Below, piece after piece: positions 61,176-64,000 of a DNA stretch of 64,000 bases. The stretch lies in NCBI GenBank assembly GCA_020634215.1, contig JACKCD010000004.1:62001-126000 (forward strand), given 5' to 3'. The first letter of the stretch is position 1, and every line of letters begins with the position of its first letter. Below the pieces are notes generated by a model. It worked only from the letters and a program-made list of their open reading frames with translations. It was not told the DNA's origin and made no database searches. The translations under genes were made by a program, and so were the position numbers. This DNA is from Ardenticatenaceae bacterium (GTDB taxonomy: Bacteria; Chloroflexota; Anaerolineae; Promineifilales; Promineifilaceae).

Positions 61176-63818
61176 GTGGACACTATCGAACGTTTACCCC
61201 CCCATAGTATCGAAGCCGAAGAAGCGGTGCTAGGCTCCTTGCTCATTGACCCCGAAGCCATTTACGAAGTTGCCAGCTTCCTCACCCCCGATGCCTTCTA
61301 CCGCGTGCAAAACCGCTGGATTTACGAAGCCATGCTGCGCCTCAACAACCGGCGCGACCCCATTGACTTTATCACCCTCACCGAAGAGCTGCGCCGTTTG
61401 GAAAAGCTGGAAGAAGCGGGGGGCGAATCCTACCTCATCGGCCTCATCAACACCGTTCCCACCTCCATCAACGCCCAACACTACGGCCGCGTGGTGGAAG
61501 CCGCCCACATTCGCCGCAAGCTCATCTCCACTGCCAGCACCATTGCCAACCTGGCCTATGAAGAAAGCGAAGATGTGAACGTGGTCATTGACCGCGCCGA
61601 GCAAGCGTTGTTTGGCGTGAGCGAAGCCCGCACCACCCGCGACCTCGTTCCCGTGCGCCAAATTGCCCGCGAATATTTGGAACGGATAGAAGAGCTAAAC
61701 CAGCGCGGCGATGATGTCATCGGCGTGCCAACTGGCTTTACCGATTTGGATCGGCTGCTGGGTGGCCTCAACAAATCTGACCTGATCATTGTGGCGGCAC
61801 GGCCTGGCATGGGTAAATGTGTCACCGCCGATACCCGCCTGCTGCACCCGCACACGGGCGAACTGATTGCAATTGAAACGTTGGTGAAACGGCAGCACGC
61901 CGCCTTGCTGACAGTTGGGGCTGATTACAAGCTGCGCCCCAGCAACGCCTCCCATTTTGTAGACAGCGGCATCAAGCCAGTGTTTCGCGTGCGAACCCGA
62001 CTGGGACGTGAAATCAAAACGACGCTTTCGCATCCTTTTTTAACCGTCACTGGCTGGAAACCGCTGTTTGAATTGGCGGTGGGCGACCGAGTGGGCGTGC
62101 CGCGTCGTCTGCCTGTCTTTGGGCAAGATGATGTCAACGACCACGAGGCTAAGCTGCTGGCCTATTTGCTGGCCGATGGCTCCATGCGCGGCACAAGCCC
62201 TCAGTTTAGCAATAGCAATCCACTGCTGCGGGATGATTTCACGGCAGCGGCGTTGAGGTTTAGCGGCAACAAAGCGACGGTTTATGATAGCGGGGGGCAG
62301 CGGGTTCCCACGGTTCACATTACGCAGGATGCGGCGTTTGTTGGTGAAGACAGGGAACGGTTTGCTGGGGTGTTGGAGCAGGTGATGAAAACGGCCGTTT
62401 TTTCCACCTCCCAACTTGCCCAACAAATGGATGTACCTGTCGCCACCGTTGCCCAATGGCGTTCTGGCAAAAATTTCCCGTCCCCGGCCAATTTTCAAAA
62501 GCTGTGTACGGCTTTGGGTGTCACCGAGACGACGTTGTTGCCCAACGGCCATGCCTACAACAGTCAGATTGACAACAGCCTGACCCGATGGCTGAAAGAG
62601 CATGGTGTGTGGGGTAAAGGCGCGGCAGAAAAAACAGTTCCCGATGCCGTTTATCGCTACAGCAAGCGCAAGCTGGCACTCTTTTTGAATCGGCTGTTTG
62701 CTTGCGATGGCTCCGTGTATGTGCAGGGGGAAGGACAAACGGCCGTTTCCTACGCCACTGTCTCCCTACGACTTGCCAAAGCCATGCAACACTTGCTGCT
62801 CCGCTTTGGCATTTTAGCCAAGCTGCGCCATCGCCACGTAATGTATCAGGGCGACCCGCGCCCCGTTTACGAATTACGGCTAACGGATGGTGAGAGCATT
62901 TTGACGTTTGCGCGGGAAATTGGGGCGTTAGGCATGAGCGAAGCGGCAACGGCCGTTTTGTCTGCTTGTGCTAGTTCAGCCGACATTGCTGGTAGCATCA
63001 AAAATGATGTGTTCTGGGACGAAATTGTTGCCATTGAGCCGCTGGGCAAACAACAAGTATATGATTTAACCGTGCCAGAAACCCATAACTTTGTGGCCGA
63101 GGATATGATTGTCCACAACACCTCGCTGCAAAATGCCATTGCCCTGACGGCGGCGCGACGGCACGGCAAGCGGGTTGCCATGTTTAACCTGGAAATGTCG
63201 GGGGAGCAGCTTGTGCAGCGGATGATTGCGGCCGAGACGCGGATTGATTCGCAGCGGCTGCGGCGCGGGGAGTTATATGAAAATGAATGGCCGATTTTTA
63301 TGGAAGCCATCGGCCGTTTGTCGGAAACGCGCATTTTTATTGACGACACCCCCTCCATCACCCCGGCGCAGCTTCGCACCAAATGCCGCCGCCTCTATGC
63401 CGAGCATGGGCTGGATTTGGTGATGATTGATTATTTGCAGTTGATGCAGGCGGAACGGCCGACGAACAACCGGGTGCAGGAGATTAGCGAGATTTCGCGG
63501 GGGTTGAAGACGCTGGCGCGGGAGCTGGATGTGCCGGTGGTGGCGGCGGCGCAGTTGAGCCGGGCAGTGGAGCAGAGGCAGGATAAACGGCCGTTGCTCT
63601 CCGATCTCAGAGACAGCGGCAGCATAGAGCAAGATTCGGACATCGTGATGTTCATTTACCGCGACGAATATTACAATGCGGAAACCACCGAACGGCCGAA
63701 TATTGCCGAAATTGTGGTTGCCAAACACCGCAACGGGCCAACGGGTACGGTTGACCTGTTTTGGCACGGCAAGCTGGCGACGTTTAGAAATTTGCAGCGA
63801 CAGGAGATTGACCTGTAA
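61176..63818 (+). CDS. dnaB: Replicative DNA helicase DnaB with intein
   Basis: 880 residues from GTG; no Shine-Dalgarno visible (a terminator stem ends 13 bases before). The DnaB N-domain begins ERLPPHSIEAEEAVLGSLLID; the RecA-type core is split inside the Walker A loop, ARPGMGK | TSLQNAIALTAA, by a 434-residue intein (residues 215-648). Extein: 446 residues, the normal length. After the intein: MFNLEMSGEQLVQRM, Walker B LVMIDYLQLMQ, AAAQLSRAVEQRQDKRPLLSDLRDSGSIEQDSD, and KHRNGPTGTVDLFW. The helicase is inactive until the intein is spliced out. Palindromes lie both in the extein (DKRPLLS) and intein. Confidence 0.95.
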   Translation: MDTIERLPPHSIEAEEAVLGSLLIDPEAIYEVASFLTPDAFYRVQNRWIYEAMLRLNNRRDPIDFITLTEELRRLEKLEEAGGESYLIGLINTVPTSINAQHYGRVVEAAHIRRKLISTASTIANLAYEESEDVNVVIDRAEQALFGVSEARTTRDLVPVRQIAREYLERIEELNQRGDDVIGVPTGFTDLDRLLGGLNKSDLIIVAARPGMGKCVTADTRLLHPHTGELIAIETLVKRQHAALLTVGADYKLRPSNASHFVDSGIKPVFRVRTRLGREIKTTLSHPFLTVTGWKPLFELAVGDRVGVPRRLPVFGQDDVNDHEAKLLAYLLADGSMRGTSPQFSNSNPLLRDDFTAAALRFSGNKATVYDSGGQRVPTVHITQDAAFVGEDRERFAGVLEQVMKTAVFSTSQLAQQMDVPVATVAQWRSGKNFPSPANFQKLCTALGVTETTLLPNGHAYNSQIDNSLTRWLKEHGVWGKGAAEKTVPDAVYRYSKRKLALFLNRLFACDGSVYVQGEGQTAVSYATVSLRLAKAMQHLLLRFGILAKLRHRHVMYQGDPRPVYELRLTDGESILTFAREIGALGMSEAATAVLSACASSADIAGSIKNDVFWDEIVAIEPLGKQQVYDLTVPETHNFVAEDMIVHNTSLQNAIALTAARRHGKRVAMFNLEMSGEQLVQRMIAAETRIDSQRLRRGELYENEWPIFMEAIGRLSETRIFIDDTPSITPAQLRTKCRRLYAEHGLDLVMIDYLQLMQAERPTNNRVQEISEISRGLKTLARELDVPVVAAAQLSRAVEQRQDKRPLLSDLRDSGSIEQDSDIVMFIYRDEYYNAETTERPNIAEIVVAKHRNGPTGTVDLFWHGKLATFRNLQRQEIDL
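61818..63119 (+). other. Intein in DnaB (Walker A site) with homing-endonuclease and HTH parts
   Basis: Starts Cys (CVTADTRLLHPHTGELIAI, block A), block B TTLSHPFLTVTGWKPLFELAVGD with TxxH, and ends YDLTVPETHNFVAEDMIVHN; the +1 extein residue is Thr. Two LAGLIDADG-like motifs, KLLAYLLADGSMRGTS and LALFLNRLFACDGSVYV, indicate a homing endonuclease. Between them is an XRE-like helix-turn-helix (TSQLAQQMDVPVATVAQWRSG). Contains three palindromes (near 62389, 62737, 62948), one directly at the HTH start. Confidence 0.93.
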
Positions 63819-63831
63819 GTGAGGTGTTGTG

Positions 63832-64000
63832 ATGAAAGGGTTCCCCGGTTTTCCCGACGGTAAACAGCGGTTAACGGCCGTTCCCAGCCTCTTCTTCAGC
63901 GACCTGCTGCCCATCATAGACAACCTCGCCGAACTCAAAGTCACCCTCTACGCCATCTGGGCACTCTCTTACAAAGAGGGCAAGGTGCGCTATCTGCGGC
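63832..64000 (+). CDS. DnaD-like replication protein, N-terminal part (cut by window edge)
   Basis: ATG with GAGGTG 8 bases upstream, 13 bases after the dnaB stop. MKGFPGFPDGKQRLTAVPSL, FFSDLLPIIDNLAELKVTLYAIWALSYKEGK looks like the winged-helix start of DnaD/primosome proteins that follow dnaB in Chloroflexi. The palindrome is read LTAVPS. Only about 56 codons are inside the window, so domain identity is moderate. The translational spacing supports one operon with dnaB. Confidence 0.6.
   Translation, partial: MKGFPGFPDGKQRLTAVPSLFFSDLLPIIDNLAELKVTLYAIWALSYKEGKVRYLR

Overview
This window looks like a chromosomal segment of a Chloroflexota bacterium, probably Anaerolineae. That placement is an inference: the FtsK N-terminus, the DnaB/DnaD-like pair, the metY-metX-metW order under a SAM-I riboswitch, and the Chloroflexi-style surface-protein tail (LPMIQR) all suggest it, but no rRNA is present. 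Gene density is high, with mixed strands and few long operons. The dominant feature at every scale is the palindrome AACGGCCGTT. I count about 70 copies by eye, roughly one per 0.9 kb, in genes on both strands and between genes. It usually sits where the local strand composition changes from G-rich to C-rich. A second layer is intergenic inverted repeats built mostly from 7-base tandem units, several of which form the ends of proteins.

Layout. 1-4.8 kb: start of ftsK, a repeat-rich stretch, a small membrane protein, an IS3-type element inserted at the end of an orphan Rhs-core fragment. 4.8-13.4 kb: ppc, glycerophosphodiester phosphodiesterase, a DinB-like protein, a THUMP-type RNA methyltransferase, and a two-component pair (LuxR-type regulator and HisKA_3 kinase). 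13.5-22 kb: an AT-richer accessory region where two insertion sequences (IS4-like and IS701-like) interrupt two genes. In both cases removing the element and one target duplication restores an unbroken frame; the larger restored gene encodes an M23-fibronectin-crystallin-kelch secreted protein of about 1349 residues. 22.1-31 kb: kinase remnant, DUF433/DUF5615 toxin-antitoxin pair, iron-type ABC importer, small oxidoreductases and hydrolases, a VapB with a truncated VapC. 31-46 kb: B12-type radical SAM protein, GT39-like glycosyltransferase carrying an in-frame repeat cassette, CoA transferase, racemase overlapping an HD-GYP gene, P1 peptidase, an SPFH (flotillin-like) operon, a DDAH-like protein and an M20 peptidase.

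46.3-48.9 kb is the most unusual part: an AT-richer island with no AACGGCCGTT, flanked by a gene and a decayed copy of that gene's 3' end. It carries a tight operon of a GNAT acetyltransferase, a protein with full-length eukaryotic-type profilin sequence, and a SAM methyltransferase. A profilin of amoebozoan type in a bacterial operon is the main candidate for something undescribed.

49-64 kb: FabH-like synthase, tRNA-Leu(GAG) with promoter and terminator, sugar epimerase, two different putative zinc proteases, the methionine operon under a SAM-I riboswitch, a DnaA-box-like cluster, a bifunctional-nuclease protein, dnaB with an intein in its Walker A loop, and the start of a DnaD-like gene.
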